The notes: generated from the letters alone by a model not told the origin. A stretch of 64,000 nucleotides of DNA from Microvirga sp. VF16 (GCF_016864375.1 NZ_CP069359.1:372001-436000), one strand, 5' to 3'; shown: positions 51,114 through 59,933, counted from the first letter of the stretch. A program made the numbers and translations.

Positions 51114-52121
51114 TCAGAATTCGAGGCAGATCTTGCCGAAGTGGGCTCCCGACTCCTCGTACCGGAAGGCATCGGCAATCTCGACCAGCCCAAAGCTGCG
51201 GTCGATCACCGGCCGCAGACCTGTGGCCTCAAGGGCGTACACGAAGACCATCTGCTGGCTTCGGCTGCCGACAATCAGCCCCTGAAGCCGGGCCTGCTTC
51301 GCCATCAGGGCACCGGTTGGCACCTCGCCGGCCCGGCCGGTTAGCACGCCAATCAGCGCGATGTGCCCGCCAACCCGCACTGCTGCGATCGACTGTGCCA
51401 GCGTACCCGGCCCACCAACCTCGATCACATGGTCGATACCGCGTCCGCCGGTCCAGTCGCGTGCACGGATGCCCCAATCCTCGTGTTGGCGATAGTTGAT
51501 CGTGTGATCGGCGCCCAGAGCCCGAACCCGCTCCAGCTTCTGGTCGGAGGACGAGGTGGCGATGACGGTCGCTCCCATCGCCTTCGCGATCTGAAGGGCG
51601 AAGATCGAGACACCGCCCGTGCCGAGCACCAGCACGACATCGCCTGCCTTGAGCCCGCCGTTGACCACCAGGGCACGCCAAGCGGTCAGCCCGGCGGTTG
51701 TGAGAGTGGCCGCCTCGGCGTGGCTGAAGCCTTTGGGTGCCTGGGTGAACCAGGTCGCCGGTCGCACCACCACCTGTCGTGCATAGCCGTCGACCCCGTC
51801 ACCCGGCGTGGTCGAGAAATCGGAAACGGTTGGCGGACCCTCGTGCCAGCCCGGGAAGAAGCAGGAGACGACATGATCGCCAACGCTGTAGTCGGTCACG
51901 CCCTCCCCCACCGCCTCGACCACGCCCGCTCCATCCGACATCGGGATCCGGCCGTCCGCGGTTGGCATTCGTCCGCTCACGACGCCGTAGTCATGGTAGT
52001 TGAGCGAGCTCGCGTGAACCCTGACCCGGATCTCGCCAGGGCCGGGGGTGCCAGGATCGGGCATCTCGGTCAACTTGAGCCGCTCGAGTCCGCCGGGTGA
52101 GCGCAGTGTGATCCCTTTCAC
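51114..52121 (-). CDS. NAD(P)-dependent MDR-family alcohol dehydrogenase / quinone reductase-like
   Basis: From a GTG at 52121, after GGAGGGG, the 335-residue protein shows the medium-chain dehydrogenase pattern: ASSLNYHDYGVVSGRMPTAD, DGAGVVEAVGEGVTDYSVGD, LVLGTGGVSIFALQIAKAMG (Rossmann), HVIEVGGPGTLAQSIAAVRV. The catalytic-zinc Cys/His pair is absent, as in zinc-independent quinone-oxidoreductase-like members. The substrate is unknown. It is cytoplasmic. Confidence 0.9.
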   Translation of the reverse strand: MKGITLRSPGGLERLKLTEMPDPGTPGPGEIRVRVHASSLNYHDYGVVSGRMPTADGRIPMSDGAGVVEAVGEGVTDYSVGDHVVSCFFPGWHEGPPTVSDFSTTPGDGVDGYARQVVVRPATWFTQAPKGFSHAEAATLTTAGLTAWRALVVNGGLKAGDVVLVLGTGGVSIFALQIAKAMGATVIATSSSDQKLERVRALGADHTINYRQHEDWGIRARDWTGGRGIDHVIEVGGPGTLAQSIAAVRVGGHIALIGVLTGRAGEVPTGALMAKQARLQGLIVGSRSQQMVFVYALEATGLRPVIDRSFGLVEIADAFRYEESGAHFGKICLEF

Positions 52122-52276
52122 CGTTCCCCTCCGACCTTCCTGATGGGTTTCGGGGCATTGTGACCAACGCGTCAGAGCATGTCTGCTTGCAGGCCTCAGC
52201 ACGATATCGGCATAACTGTCCGAATGCCGGTTCGATCCATTGGGCAGGCACGCAAGATCGCCTGCCGTGGTGGGCT

Positions 52277-53437
52277 CTACACGATGCCCCAGGCGCGGTA
52301 GCGGGTGCGGCCGGTGAGTTCGCGTGGCAAGGCGCCGCCGAGCTGGGCCAGCATCAGGTCAACGGCCTTGGGCGTGACCTTCAGCAGTTTGGCCGCGAGC
52401 GGCACCGTCACCAGCGGGCGGGAGAGAAACAGCTCGACCAATCCCGGGAGCTTCGAGTTGCTGCGGCACTCCTTGGTCACCCGGCTCATCAGCTCGCGGG
52501 CGAGGATGAGCCGGTCGAGATCCTTGTGGGCGAGGCTCAGCGCCTCCTCGAGCACCTGGCAGAAGCCCTCCAGCTTCTCTTTGGCCCCTTCCCGCCCCTG
52601 CGGCCGGAACTTGGACTGCTTGAACCCGGCCGCGAGCGGCAGCAGATGGTGCGTCAGCCCGCGGGCGCGCAGGATGGATGCGGCCATGATCAGGCCGAGC
52701 CAGGGCAGGCGGGTGTAGAGGTTGAGATCCAACCAAGCCTGCCACGCCACTGCGGCTGCGGCGATGGCTGGCCAGGAGCTGGTGCGCTTGACCACATCAA
52801 GCCACAGGTCCTCGGCCTCCGCCTCATCCTGGTCCGGATCGTAGACCAGGTGCGAGCGGCTCTTGCGCAGCGGGGTCTCGCCGGCGAGCACCTGGTTGGT
52901 GCGATCGAGCAAAGCATCGATCTCGGCAAAGTGCGCCTTCCACGGATCGGCATCGTTGGCAAAGAGCGGATACGCCTCCTCATCGTCCGGGTTCGGCTTC
53001 TTGCCCTTCGAGCGGACGCTGGTGTCCTCGGCCACACCGCCGATCCCTCTCAAGGCGGCGAGGCCGTCAATGGAGACCGGCCACGGCGCCTTCCTGGCCG
53101 TGGCGGTGCGCCGGGCGCGCAGGGCGGCAGCGGCTCGAGTGAGTTCGTGGGTGGGGTGGCGCACGTCCATGCCGGCATCGTGCAGGACGAGGTCCCCGAC
53201 ATCGACGAGATGGCCATCGAGCAGCAGAGCCCGCACCGCCTCGGTCATGTCGCAGCGGGACTGCCAGCCAGAGGCCAGACCGGAGGCCTCCAGGCGAGCG
53301 TCAAACCTGAGGATGCTGATCGTGATCGGCTCCAGCCACCCAGCGATGATCTCCCACGGCAGCTCCGGCAAATCGTAAGTGCGGGGCGCCAGGAACGGCT
53401 CGTCGTAAAAGTCCCCTCCCCTGCTCTCGAAAGCCAC
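52277..53437 (-). CDS. DUF1612 / RHE_PE00001-type HTH protein, copy 1
   Basis: The 386-residue protein has an N-terminal DUF1612 part (SRCDMTEAVRALLLDGHLVD, HDAGMDVRHPTHELTRAAAA), a central domain (WQAWLDLNLYTRLPWLGLIM) and a C-terminal HTH (KLLKVTPKAVDLMLAQLGGA). It is known as a rhizobial plasmid-borne family (first seen on a Rhizobium etli plasmid). GTG start after GAGG. It lies downstream of repB on the same strand where repC would usually be. A near-identical inverted paralogue is at 61234. DNA binding is inferred. Confidence 0.85.
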   Translation of the reverse strand: MAFESRGGDFYDEPFLAPRTYDLPELPWEIIAGWLEPITISILRFDARLEASGLASGWQSRCDMTEAVRALLLDGHLVDVGDLVLHDAGMDVRHPTHELTRAAAALRARRTATARKAPWPVSIDGLAALRGIGGVAEDTSVRSKGKKPNPDDEEAYPLFANDADPWKAHFAEIDALLDRTNQVLAGETPLRKSRSHLVYDPDQDEAEAEDLWLDVVKRTSSWPAIAAAAVAWQAWLDLNLYTRLPWLGLIMAASILRARGLTHHLLPLAAGFKQSKFRPQGREGAKEKLEGFCQVLEEALSLAHKDLDRLILARELMSRVTKECRSNSKLPGLVELFLSRPLVTVPLAAKLLKVTPKAVDLMLAQLGGALPRELTGRTRYRAWGIV

Positions 53438-53700
53438 GCTTGCATCCTCAAGCTAAGTGATTGATCACAGAAGCTATAGCTGAGCAGGAAGAAGCGAAGC
53501 AAGGCATTGCTACGACGAAGGGTGAGACATTCCAGCACTCTGCAAAGCGCCATCTGCAGAGGTTGAGATTGGTGCCGCTGGGGAGCCGGTCTGGAACTGC
53601 CTTAACGAGCACCGAAGGCGCTGAATGGCTGCAGAAGCCTTTATTTTAAGCCATTTTGACACGCTTGTGAGAAGTCCTTCCTTCCCCGATGGGTTAACAA
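53438..53700 (-). repeat. Conserved non-coding leader of the DUF1612 gene, copy 1
   Basis: Read on the minus strand it shares blocks in order with 60970-61233: GTTAAC, AAAATGGCTTAA, GCTTCTGC, GCCTTGCTTCGCTTCTTCCT, AGCTATA, GATCAA and ACTTAGCTT just before the GTG. Conservation of a non-coding leader in both copies suggests a functional promoter or origin-like element. Confidence 0.65.
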
Positions 53701-53933
53701 AATGACTCGAGAAACGTTTTCAAACGATCCTTTTCACCCGTCTTCTGACTTTGTACAAAAGCCCGTTTTTCGATAGCAGGCCCTCCAAGTTCGGTACCCT
53801 CCCCTGCTGCCGTCTTGGTCGGTATCCCACGAGCCCACTTTCTGATTGCTCCAATCTGTCTAGGAGTGTGGTCGATAATTGCTTGTTCACGAGTGAGAGC
53901 AGTCGAACGCAACTGCCCGCCGGCGCGCATTGA
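53438..53933. other. Non-coding gap between copy 1 of the DUF1612 gene and repB
   Basis: About 495 bases without a gene; repC is missing here. Its first 260 bases are homologous to the region upstream of the second DUF1612 copy (see repeat at 53438). Confidence 0.55.
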
Positions 53934-55082
53934 TCAAGCTTGCTTGGCGCCTTGGAACTCGCTGTAGAGATCTTCTAGGCGCGATTTGAGAAAGTCCCCA
54001 AATTCTGGTGATACCTTCCGATCAATCACCAGAGAGAACCTATCTTCCGTAACTGAAATCTTCGCGATACGTGCGCCGTCGGGAGCAGTCCATGTTTCAG
54101 GCTTTGAGCCAGATTCCTTTGTAATTAGTGCTCTATACGCAGCTTCGAAAATGGCATCGCTGTCTCTGCCCGCCTTCTCGGCACGCTCAATTGCACTGCG
54201 AACCTTGTCAATGGTGCGTGGCTTGATCAATCCGGAAAGGTCTTCCCATTTCCTTCTGCCGATCTTCGGTGCAGGGCCGATTGCATCGATGATGTGACTG
54301 GGAACTGCGTTTGCGACTGAGAGCATCTTTGAAAGCATGGATTTGTCGACGCAAAGTGCTTGCATTATTACTTCCCGCCGGAAGCCGCGCTCCTCCAGGC
54401 GTGATGCAAAACGAGCCTTTTCAATGAAGCTCAGGTTTGTGCGGGCATTGTTCTCTTGGCCTTGAGCGACGACGAGTTGCTCATCAGTGAGTTCGCGAAC
54501 GACGGCCCTGATCTTTATACCGAGTTCCTTGATCGCTCGAAGTCGGCGGTGGCCGTAGGCTACCTGGTACCGTCCAGAGTGCGCAGGGTGTGGCCGCACC
54601 AAGATCGGAACTTGCTGCCCTTCAGACTTGATGGCTGCAACCAGCTCTTTGTGAGCGTCGTCTGAGTAGGCCATTCGATCAGGAACAAACGACGCATCAA
54701 TCTCGGAAGGATCGAGATCGACAATCGTCTGACCAGCTCGAAGCTGTTCCTCAAGTTCCTCAACGCGACCAACAGAGTCGACAGCTTCTTTCATTGCTCG
54801 AAGAGGCGAGGTGTTGAGAGATGGAAGCTTGGTTGGGAGCACGGCGATCTGCTCGCTAGTAACTTTGCTTGCAAGTGGACGGTCTGCGACAGGACGAGAG
54901 GCTAGTGGCCGATCAGCAAGTGGCCGGTCGGCGAGAGGACGATCACCGGTAATTGCAGCAGCGGCCTCGGCCTGAAGTTCCCCTACTGGGTTGGGAGCGG
55001 GTGCTCCGGCAGTCCCAAGGTTCGCGCTGGGCGAGCCATCAGCTTCATCGTTCCCAAAGGAAATAAGATTCTTGCGCGCCAT
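53934..55082 (-). CDS. repB: Plasmid partition protein RepB (ParB family)
   Basis: The 382-residue protein has the ParB core: DPSEIDASFVPDRMAYSDDA, the HRRLRAIKELGIKIRAVV box, LSFIEKARFASRLEERGFRR, and HTH CVDKSMLSKMLSVANAVP. Residues 47-72 hold a tandem RPLAD/RPLAS/RPVAD repeat (DNA 54867-54944). The ATG at 55082 shares its A with the repA stop (TAATG). ParB binds the parS sites and works with RepA to segregate the plasmid. A repC follows repB in complete operons but is absent here. Confidence 0.95.
   Translation of the reverse strand: MARKNLISFGNDEADGSPSANLGTAGAPAPNPVGELQAEAAAAITGDRPLADRPLADRPLASRPVADRPLASKVTSEQIAVLPTKLPSLNTSPLRAMKEAVDSVGRVEELEEQLRAGQTIVDLDPSEIDASFVPDRMAYSDDAHKELVAAIKSEGQQVPILVRPHPAHSGRYQVAYGHRRLRAIKELGIKIRAVVRELTDEQLVVAQGQENNARTNLSFIEKARFASRLEERGFRREVIMQALCVDKSMLSKMLSVANAVPSHIIDAIGPAPKIGRRKWEDLSGLIKPRTIDKVRSAIERAEKAGRDSDAIFEAAYRALITKESGSKPETWTAPDGARIAKISVTEDRFSLVIDRKVSPEFGDFLKSRLEDLYSEFQGAKQA
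54867..54944 (-). repeat. Tandem 15-bp repeats encoding RPLAD in repB
   Basis: Five consecutive five-residue units, RPLAD, RPLAD, RPLAS, RPVAD, RPLAS, lie in the linker before the ParB core. Such a repeat is length-variable by slippage; its function is unknown. Confidence 0.7.
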
Positions 55083-56290
55083 TACTGCCTCCCCCACGCT
55101 TTACGGATTTGATCTTCGATTTCGCCGTTAACGAGGTCCAAGGCCTCCAAAGCTCTGTCATAAGTACCCTTGTTGAATTTGGTCCGATCTACTTCGTACA
55201 AGGTTTGCTTGGTGATCCCAGAATCCGCAACCGCAGTGCTCTTCAGCATGCTGTTCTGCAGCACGCGATGTCCGAACAGAGACCGCATGAACCCAACCAT
55301 CTGGTTCTGAGGACCATCGCTCGGCTCGTATCGAGTAACAAGGTAGCGTAGCCAGTCATAGTCGTTGCGGTGCCTTCCAAGAGTGGTCGTGACTTCGCCA
55401 ACCATCCTAAGGAATTGAGCCATGGACAGCACATCAAGCATTTGCGGATGAACTGTCACAAGAAGCGATGTTGCAGCGCATAGAGCCGCCATGGTCAGGT
55501 AACCGAGATTCGGTGGGCAATCCATGACGACAACGTCGTAGTGCTGGTCCACCGACTCCAGGGCTTCCAGAATCTGCATGAAGAAGATCTTGGAGTTTCT
55601 TCCGGCAGGTGCGGTTGTCTCAAATTCCATGAGTTCGAGATTGCCGGGGATGAAATGGAGGCCCGGGAGGTAGGTCGACCGAATGATGTTCTCAATCCGG
55701 GTGCGATGCTCGTCGAACCGGATTGCCCCATACAGCGTTTCGTTGTCCCGCACGTCGAGTTCCGGCTGGTTCCCGAAGAGTGTCGAAAGGCTGGCTTGCG
55801 GGTCTAGGTCGATAGCGAGCACGCGATAACCGCGAAGAGCAAGATACTGAGCTAAGTGGGCCGTCGTTGTCGTCTTCGCACTTCCGCCCTTGAAATTGAT
55901 GACCGAAATGACTTGGAGCTTCTCGCCCTCAACTCGATGAGGGATGTAACGGCGGTTTGACTTTGCCCCTTCGAGGAACTCTCGGACTGCGTTCACTTCC
56001 TCAATCGAGAAAGTCCGCCGGCCATTTGGCTGCATCTCTGGGAGGGGAGCTTTGCCCTCAGCCGCAAGCTGCCGGAGATAGCCCTCATGAATGCCTAAGA
56101 ATTTCGAGGCTTCGCTTGAGCTAAAGCGGCGGATGGCCTTCTTCGCAACCGGAGGAAAGATCCTCTGGGTGTGTTCCTGTAGCTTTTTCGCGAGGATGTC
56201 GGCGTCAAGGACGATCTGCTGCTTATTGGAAGCGGTGTCGAGAGCCAGTGGGATTACAGGAATGGATGAAGGCTGCTGAACTGCTGTCAT
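55082..56290 (-). CDS. repA: Plasmid partition ATPase RepA (ParA family)
   Basis: The 402-residue protein has an N-terminal MerR-like HTH (SSSEASKFLGIHEGYLRQLA), then deviant Walker A VINFKGGSAKTTTTAHLAQY (about residues 131-150), Walker A' VLAIDLDPQASLSTLFG and Walker B VVVMDCPPNLGYLTM. The RepA of repABC systems drives partition and represses its own operon. It lies upstream of repB in one transcript. The ATG at 56290 is in the usual place. No antisense RNA gene was identified. Confidence 0.95.
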   Translation of the reverse strand: MTAVQQPSSIPVIPLALDTASNKQQIVLDADILAKKLQEHTQRIFPPVAKKAIRRFSSSEASKFLGIHEGYLRQLAAEGKAPLPEMQPNGRRTFSIEEVNAVREFLEGAKSNRRYIPHRVEGEKLQVISVINFKGGSAKTTTTAHLAQYLALRGYRVLAIDLDPQASLSTLFGNQPELDVRDNETLYGAIRFDEHRTRIENIIRSTYLPGLHFIPGNLELMEFETTAPAGRNSKIFFMQILEALESVDQHYDVVVMDCPPNLGYLTMAALCAATSLLVTVHPQMLDVLSMAQFLRMVGEVTTTLGRHRNDYDWLRYLVTRYEPSDGPQNQMVGFMRSLFGHRVLQNSMLKSTAVADSGITKQTLYEVDRTKFNKGTYDRALEALDLVNGEIEDQIRKAWGRQ

Positions 56291-56679
56291 GTACGGTTCC
56301 TTGCGTTTCCGCGCGGAATTGGCCCTAGATCGGTAAATCTGCGCTGACTTCAGTACGCCCTTGGGAGGTTAAGAACCGGTTAATAGCACCCTCGAATTTT
56401 GCTCAAGTGAGCTGAATGGGTCGAAATATCCTCGACGGAAGCGAAGAATTGGAGGCAGCGGTGACCGCCCCCCTCCCCTCTTTGACGGACACTGCCCCTC
56501 TCAGAAAGGCGCCGGCCAGGCTGCGGGAGGCATTCTCATCGACTGCGCCGGTTGAACATCAGCTGCCGGTTGCCCGCGGACAACCCATTCTGGGCCATCA
56601 AGTGCAGCTCTACTCTCGGTGCGAGCAACTGTGTGGTTGCGCCATAGCGGCGTCGCTAAGTGAGAGTGAAGATATATGG
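56291..56679. other. Non-coding region upstream of repA
   Basis: About 390 bases, presumably with the repAB promoter, containing the parS-like site at 56569. No gene was seen. Confidence 0.5.
56569..56584. promoter_or_regulatory. parS-like site 1
   Basis: GTTGCCCGCGGACAAC fits the repABC parS consensus GTTNNCNGCNGNNAAC. One arm base differs from the perfect palindrome. It lies 279 bases upstream of repA. Confidence 0.75.
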
Positions 56680-57270
56680 TTAATGAGCTGTTTCCTTCAG
56701 GTGGCATAGTATGGAGGCTGCCCGCGCTAGCTCACGCCACGGTGGTGCAATCTGCCATTAATGGAATGCCATCCCTGACGCTGATGGAACGACATAGATC
56801 GGCGGTTTCCCAACCCGTTCGAGCTGAAATCCAGAAGGTTTCTTCCCCGTTCGGCACTGGAGGAACCTGGCCGCGGCCTCCTTCCCGTTAAAGGCAATGA
56901 TCTTGGATCCGCACTGGGCCATCCGTCTTGCGAAGGACCCAATGTGGTAGTCGCTATCCGCGAGGCCGGTGGCGGTTTCGGATGCTTTGTTTGCGAGATC
57001 GGTTAAGCCAATGCCGAACTTGGGCAATTCCAAAAGATCGTGGGGCTGGAGGTGCCTAGTTGTCAGCCCTACCTGAGAAAGGGCCGACCAAAAGCGATTT
57101 CCGGGTTGCGCGTAGTAGGCACCGGACGCGAGAGAGCGATTACCGGCAGCCAGTCCACAGAACACGACTTTGAGTGTCTGAAGGAGAACGTCTGGGAGCC
57201 TTTTCGGTCGTAGGTACGATCGGAAGTGAGATCGGCGGGACAGTGTAGTTGTCCGCGGACAACTCATCAA
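56680..57270 (-). pseudogene. Mug-type (uracil/mismatch) DNA glycosylase with premature stop
   Basis: The frame reads LQTLKVVFCGLAAGNRSLAS, GAYYAQPGNRFWSALSQVGL, LTDLANKASETATGLADSDY, IAFNGKEAAARFL and VVPSASGMAFH, then TAA at 56758. In the same frame it resumes with WQIAPPWRELARAASI to a stop at 56680, matching the usual YWDxAPWREL end. A Tyr codon changed to TAA would explain it. Such enzymes remove uracil or thymine from mispairs. The first 10 codons overlap parS-like site 2. The remaining 170 residues might still fold, but without the C-terminal helix. Confidence 0.75.
57248..57263. promoter_or_regulatory. parS-like site 2
   Basis: GTTGTCCGCGGACAAC, a perfect palindrome matching the repABC parS consensus. 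It lies in the 5' end of the glycosylase frame. Confidence 0.85.
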
Positions 57271-57391
57271 TCAAGGCGCCGGCGGATACCCCCTACCCTA
57301 TTCCACCGCCGTCCCTAAACGAGAGTTAAGCGAACGGAATGGTCTTGTCCTGTGTAGGATCCATCGTGCTGTAGCTTCGACCGGGAGATTG

Positions 57392-57407
57392 GTTGTCCGC
57401 GGACAAC
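57392..57407. promoter_or_regulatory. parS-like site 3
   Basis: GTTGTCCGCGGACAAC, a perfect 16-bp palindrome identical to site 2. Confidence 0.85.
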
Positions 57408-57481
57408 CGACCGAAAGGAGCCGTGTGGAAACCGCCATTTCTTAAAGGGCGGACCCAGTGTGGAATGGGTCGGAGCCATGG

Positions 57482-57497
57482 AGTGTCCGCGGACACC
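57482..57497. promoter_or_regulatory. Degenerate parS-like site 4
   Basis: AGTGTCCGCGGACACC keeps the central TGTCCGCGGACA but has changed outer bases, so it may bind RepB weakly. Confidence 0.55.
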
Positions 57498-57559
57498 CCA
57501 TGAAATAAAAATCTCGGGCGCGCTTGTTGCAGCGGGACGAACCTGATGTACGGTGCCTA

Positions 57560-57575
57560 GTTGTCCGCGGACAAC
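57560..57575. promoter_or_regulatory. parS-like site 5
   Basis: GTTGTCCGCGGACAAC, identical to sites 2 and 3. It lies 110 bases before the APH(6)-like gene. Confidence 0.85.
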
Positions 57576-57684
57576 CGACAAGTCCTCACCTGCTCTATTC
57601 GTGGATAGAATCTGGCGCTTCGCACCCACCATCCGAAGCGGCCGACGTCTGCTAAGCGGCCATACGCTGTGATATGTCTGACCG

Positions 57685-58497
57685 ATGTTTGAGCCCTACC
57701 TGACTCTTTGGAACCTGGTTCCCGATGGCGATCCTATCGCCACCCCAGCCGCTCGGTTGTTGCCGGTAACACAGGTAGGCGAGCCCGCCATGCTCAAGAT
57801 ATCCCATGAGGAAGACGAGCGCTTCGGCGGCGTGCTGATGGAATGGTGGGACGGAGAAGGCGCAGCGCGGGTTCTGGCTCGGGATAATGAAGCCCTATTG
57901 TTGGAGCGTGCTACCGGCTCGGACTCTCTCGCTGAAATGGCCCGGTCTGGCCGCGATGACGAAGCCTGCCGCATTCTGTGTGCTACTGCTGCCCGCCTCC
58001 ACGCCCCCAGGCCGAAGCCGCATCCTGACCTGATCCCACTGATGGTTTGGTTTCGCGACCTAGAGCCGGCAGCCGCCACGCATGGGGGCATTCTGGTACG
58101 CTGCGCTGAAGCGGCTAGTGCGCTGCTGGCTGAGCCCCGCGAAGTCAGAGTCCTGCACGGTGACTTGCACCACGACAACGTGCTCGACTTCGGAGCACGC
58201 GGCTGGCTCGCCATTGACCCGAAGCGCTTGGTCGGGGAGCGCGGTTTCGACTTCGCCAATATCTTTACGAACCCCGATCTGACGGATCCTACACACCCGG
58301 TCGCAACTATGCCCGGCCGCTTCGCGCGTCGTCTGGAGCTCGTCACCTCTGCCGCAGGGCTGGAGCGGCGACGGCTACTACGCTGGATCCTAGCTTGGAC
58401 TGGGCTATCGGCTGAGTGGTTCTTGAGCGACGGTAGTCCTTTGGCAGCTATTGATCTAGAGGTCGCGTCGATGGCCGCTGCGGAGCTGGATCGATGA
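57685..58497 (+). CDS. Aminoglycoside 6-phosphotransferase-like kinase (APH(6) type)
   Basis: The 270-residue protein matches streptomycin 6-kinase-like APH enzymes: AMLKISHEEDERFGGVLMEW, the catalytic loop VLHGDLHHDNVLDFGARGWL and DPKRLVGERGFDFANIFTNP. It phosphorylates small alcohols such as aminoglycosides with ATP. Whether it gives resistance is not known; many homologues in soil bacteria do not. It lies beside the parS cluster, divergent from the glycosylase remnant. Confidence 0.88.
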   Translation: MFEPYLTLWNLVPDGDPIATPAARLLPVTQVGEPAMLKISHEEDERFGGVLMEWWDGEGAARVLARDNEALLLERATGSDSLAEMARSGRDDEACRILCATAARLHAPRPKPHPDLIPLMVWFRDLEPAAATHGGILVRCAEAASALLAEPREVRVLHGDLHHDNVLDFGARGWLAIDPKRLVGERGFDFANIFTNPDLTDPTHPVATMPGRFARRLELVTSAAGLERRRLLRWILAWTGLSAEWFLSDGSPLAAIDLEVASMAAAELDR

Positions 58498-58600
58498 CCT
58501 GCCCACGCGGTTATAGTAAAGACCATGAGGGCGGGATGGATCGTGGATCCAGGAGCGGGTTGACCGCCTTACCTTCCTGCAGGGCAGGGGAGGCCAACCT

Positions 58601-58999
58601 TTGGGACGGGGCCCGACGCGGCAGCGACAATCCTGGGACGGGAGGCAGGGGGATCTATTCGGAGCCTCACCACCCAAGCCTGCCGCCGCCAAGCGTCTAA
58701 CCCCTCCTATCCCGAGAAGCACTCCCGAGGAGAAGCCTGTAAAGGCCCTGTCGCTTACGTCTTTGGCAAAGCGGGCAAGCCGCCACGAGATCGAAGATAT
58801 GGTTAACGAGCTAGGCGACGATGAGCTTGCGCACCTGATCGTGAGAGGGGTTAGGACCGTCAAGCGACGATTGGCACGGATAGGGCAGGGGGCTGGTCGC
58901 TCCAGTCAAAGTGGCAGGCAGCGGAGCGCATTGGATCGGGCGCTAGACGAACTCGCCGCCGAACTTTCAGGTTTCGACGAGTCAGATGCAGATTGGTGA
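58601..58999 (+). CDS. Small hypothetical protein of the plasmid backbone
   Basis: From a TTG at 58601 the 132-residue protein reads WDGRQGDLFGASPPKPAAAK, KALSLTSLAKRASRHEIEDM, GDDELAHLIVRGVRTVKRRL, ending ELAAELSGFDESDADW. The helical middle may bind DNA. The start is uncertain. The serine recombinase gene converges on it 16 bases downstream. No family was recognised. Confidence 0.6.
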   Translation: MGRGPTRQRQSWDGRQGDLFGASPPKPAAAKRLTPPIPRSTPEEKPVKALSLTSLAKRASRHEIEDMVNELGDDELAHLIVRGVRTVKRRLARIGQGAGRSSQSGRQRSALDRALDELAAELSGFDESDADW

Positions 59000-59015
59000 G
59001 GGGTTGAATATAAGC

Positions 59016-59933
59016 CTAGCCAGAGACCTCGCCATTGGCAGTTAATCCGAGCTTGTTGGCCCGGTCGAGAAGCGATTTTACAGACGAAGCGGACCATCTG
59101 CTGCCTCCACGAGGAGCCCGCTCTCGCATCCTTTCCAACTGGGCTGCGATGTCACGTAGGGTTAGCTCAGGCGCGGCTATGGCAATGCCAGCGACGAGTG
59201 TCAGAAGGCGTTCGCTCGGCAACCGGGGAGGGGACTTCGTCAAGAGCGCCTTTTCGGCCAGGCCCTCCTTCACTAGACGTTTGGTGGTTCGACGTAATCG
59301 CTCTGCTGTCCATGATTGGCCTGAAGCGTTGAGGATACGTGCTACATCATCCCAGGTGTGTTCAGGGCGCAGACGACGGACAGCAGGGAGCCAAGTGTCG
59401 AGAGTTTCCAGAACCTCTTCGAGATGAGCGTGAGACCAGCCCGCCGCTGCCTTGCGAATTGCAATCGGATCGCGGGCTCTTAAGCCGGGGTTGCCTGGCA
59501 GCTTTCCACGCCGGGCCGCGGCTTTGATACCTGCCTTGGTCCGCTCGGCAATAAGAGACCGCTCTAATTGGGCAACAGCTCCCAGAACCTGAAGAGAGAA
59601 CATGCCCTGTGGTGTAGTGGTGTCGATCGGATCGCGCAGGGATCTGAAATACGCGCTGCGGGCTTCCAGCTGCTCGATGACCTCTAGGAGGTGCTTCACC
59701 GATCGCGCCAGTCGATCGAGACGGACCACGACGAGTGTCTCTCCCGGCTGGATGCTGCGCAAAAGGCTTGCCAGAACGGGGCGGCTGCGCGAAGCGCCGG
59801 AGGCGAACTCCTGATGGATTACAAGACAGCCGGCGGCCCGGAGTTCGTCCGTCTGAGGATCCGTGGCTTGGTCCTCCGTTGAGACGCGGGCGTATCCGAC
59901 CAGATTGGCTTTGAGAGGGGAGGGGGCCTTCAT
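59016..59933 (-). CDS. Serine recombinase (resolvase/invertase family)
   Basis: The 305-residue protein has the resolvase catalytic domain: YARVSTEDQATDPQTDELRA with the active Ser, LVVVRLDRLARSVKHLLEVI with Arg residues, and GAVAQLERSLIAERTKAGIK. Two HTH-like segments follow in a long C-terminal part (HTWDDVARILNASGQSWTAE, LTLRDIAAQLERMRERAP). It could resolve plasmid multimers or move a small element. No inverted res sites were identified. Confidence 0.92.
   Translation of the reverse strand: MKAPSPLKANLVGYARVSTEDQATDPQTDELRAAGCLVIHQEFASGASRSRPVLASLLRSIQPGETLVVVRLDRLARSVKHLLEVIEQLEARSAYFRSLRDPIDTTTPQGMFSLQVLGAVAQLERSLIAERTKAGIKAAARRGKLPGNPGLRARDPIAIRKAAAGWSHAHLEEVLETLDTWLPAVRRLRPEHTWDDVARILNASGQSWTAERLRRTTKRLVKEGLAEKALLTKSPPRLPSERLLTLVAGIAIAAPELTLRDIAAQLERMRERAPRGGSRWSASSVKSLLDRANKLGLTANGEVSG

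Larger units (their letters stand above)
57271..57684. other. Non-coding region with clustered parS sites
   Basis: About 410 bases between divergent genes, with parS-like sites at 57392, 57482 and 57560. This may be the replicon's centromere region. No gene is supported. Confidence 0.6.

Noticed and set aside
52160..53464. Plus-strand frame of 434 codons and the minus-strand frame of 353 codons at 61333-62394
   Set aside because: Both are opposite the two DUF1612 genes and match each other only because the genes are paralogues.
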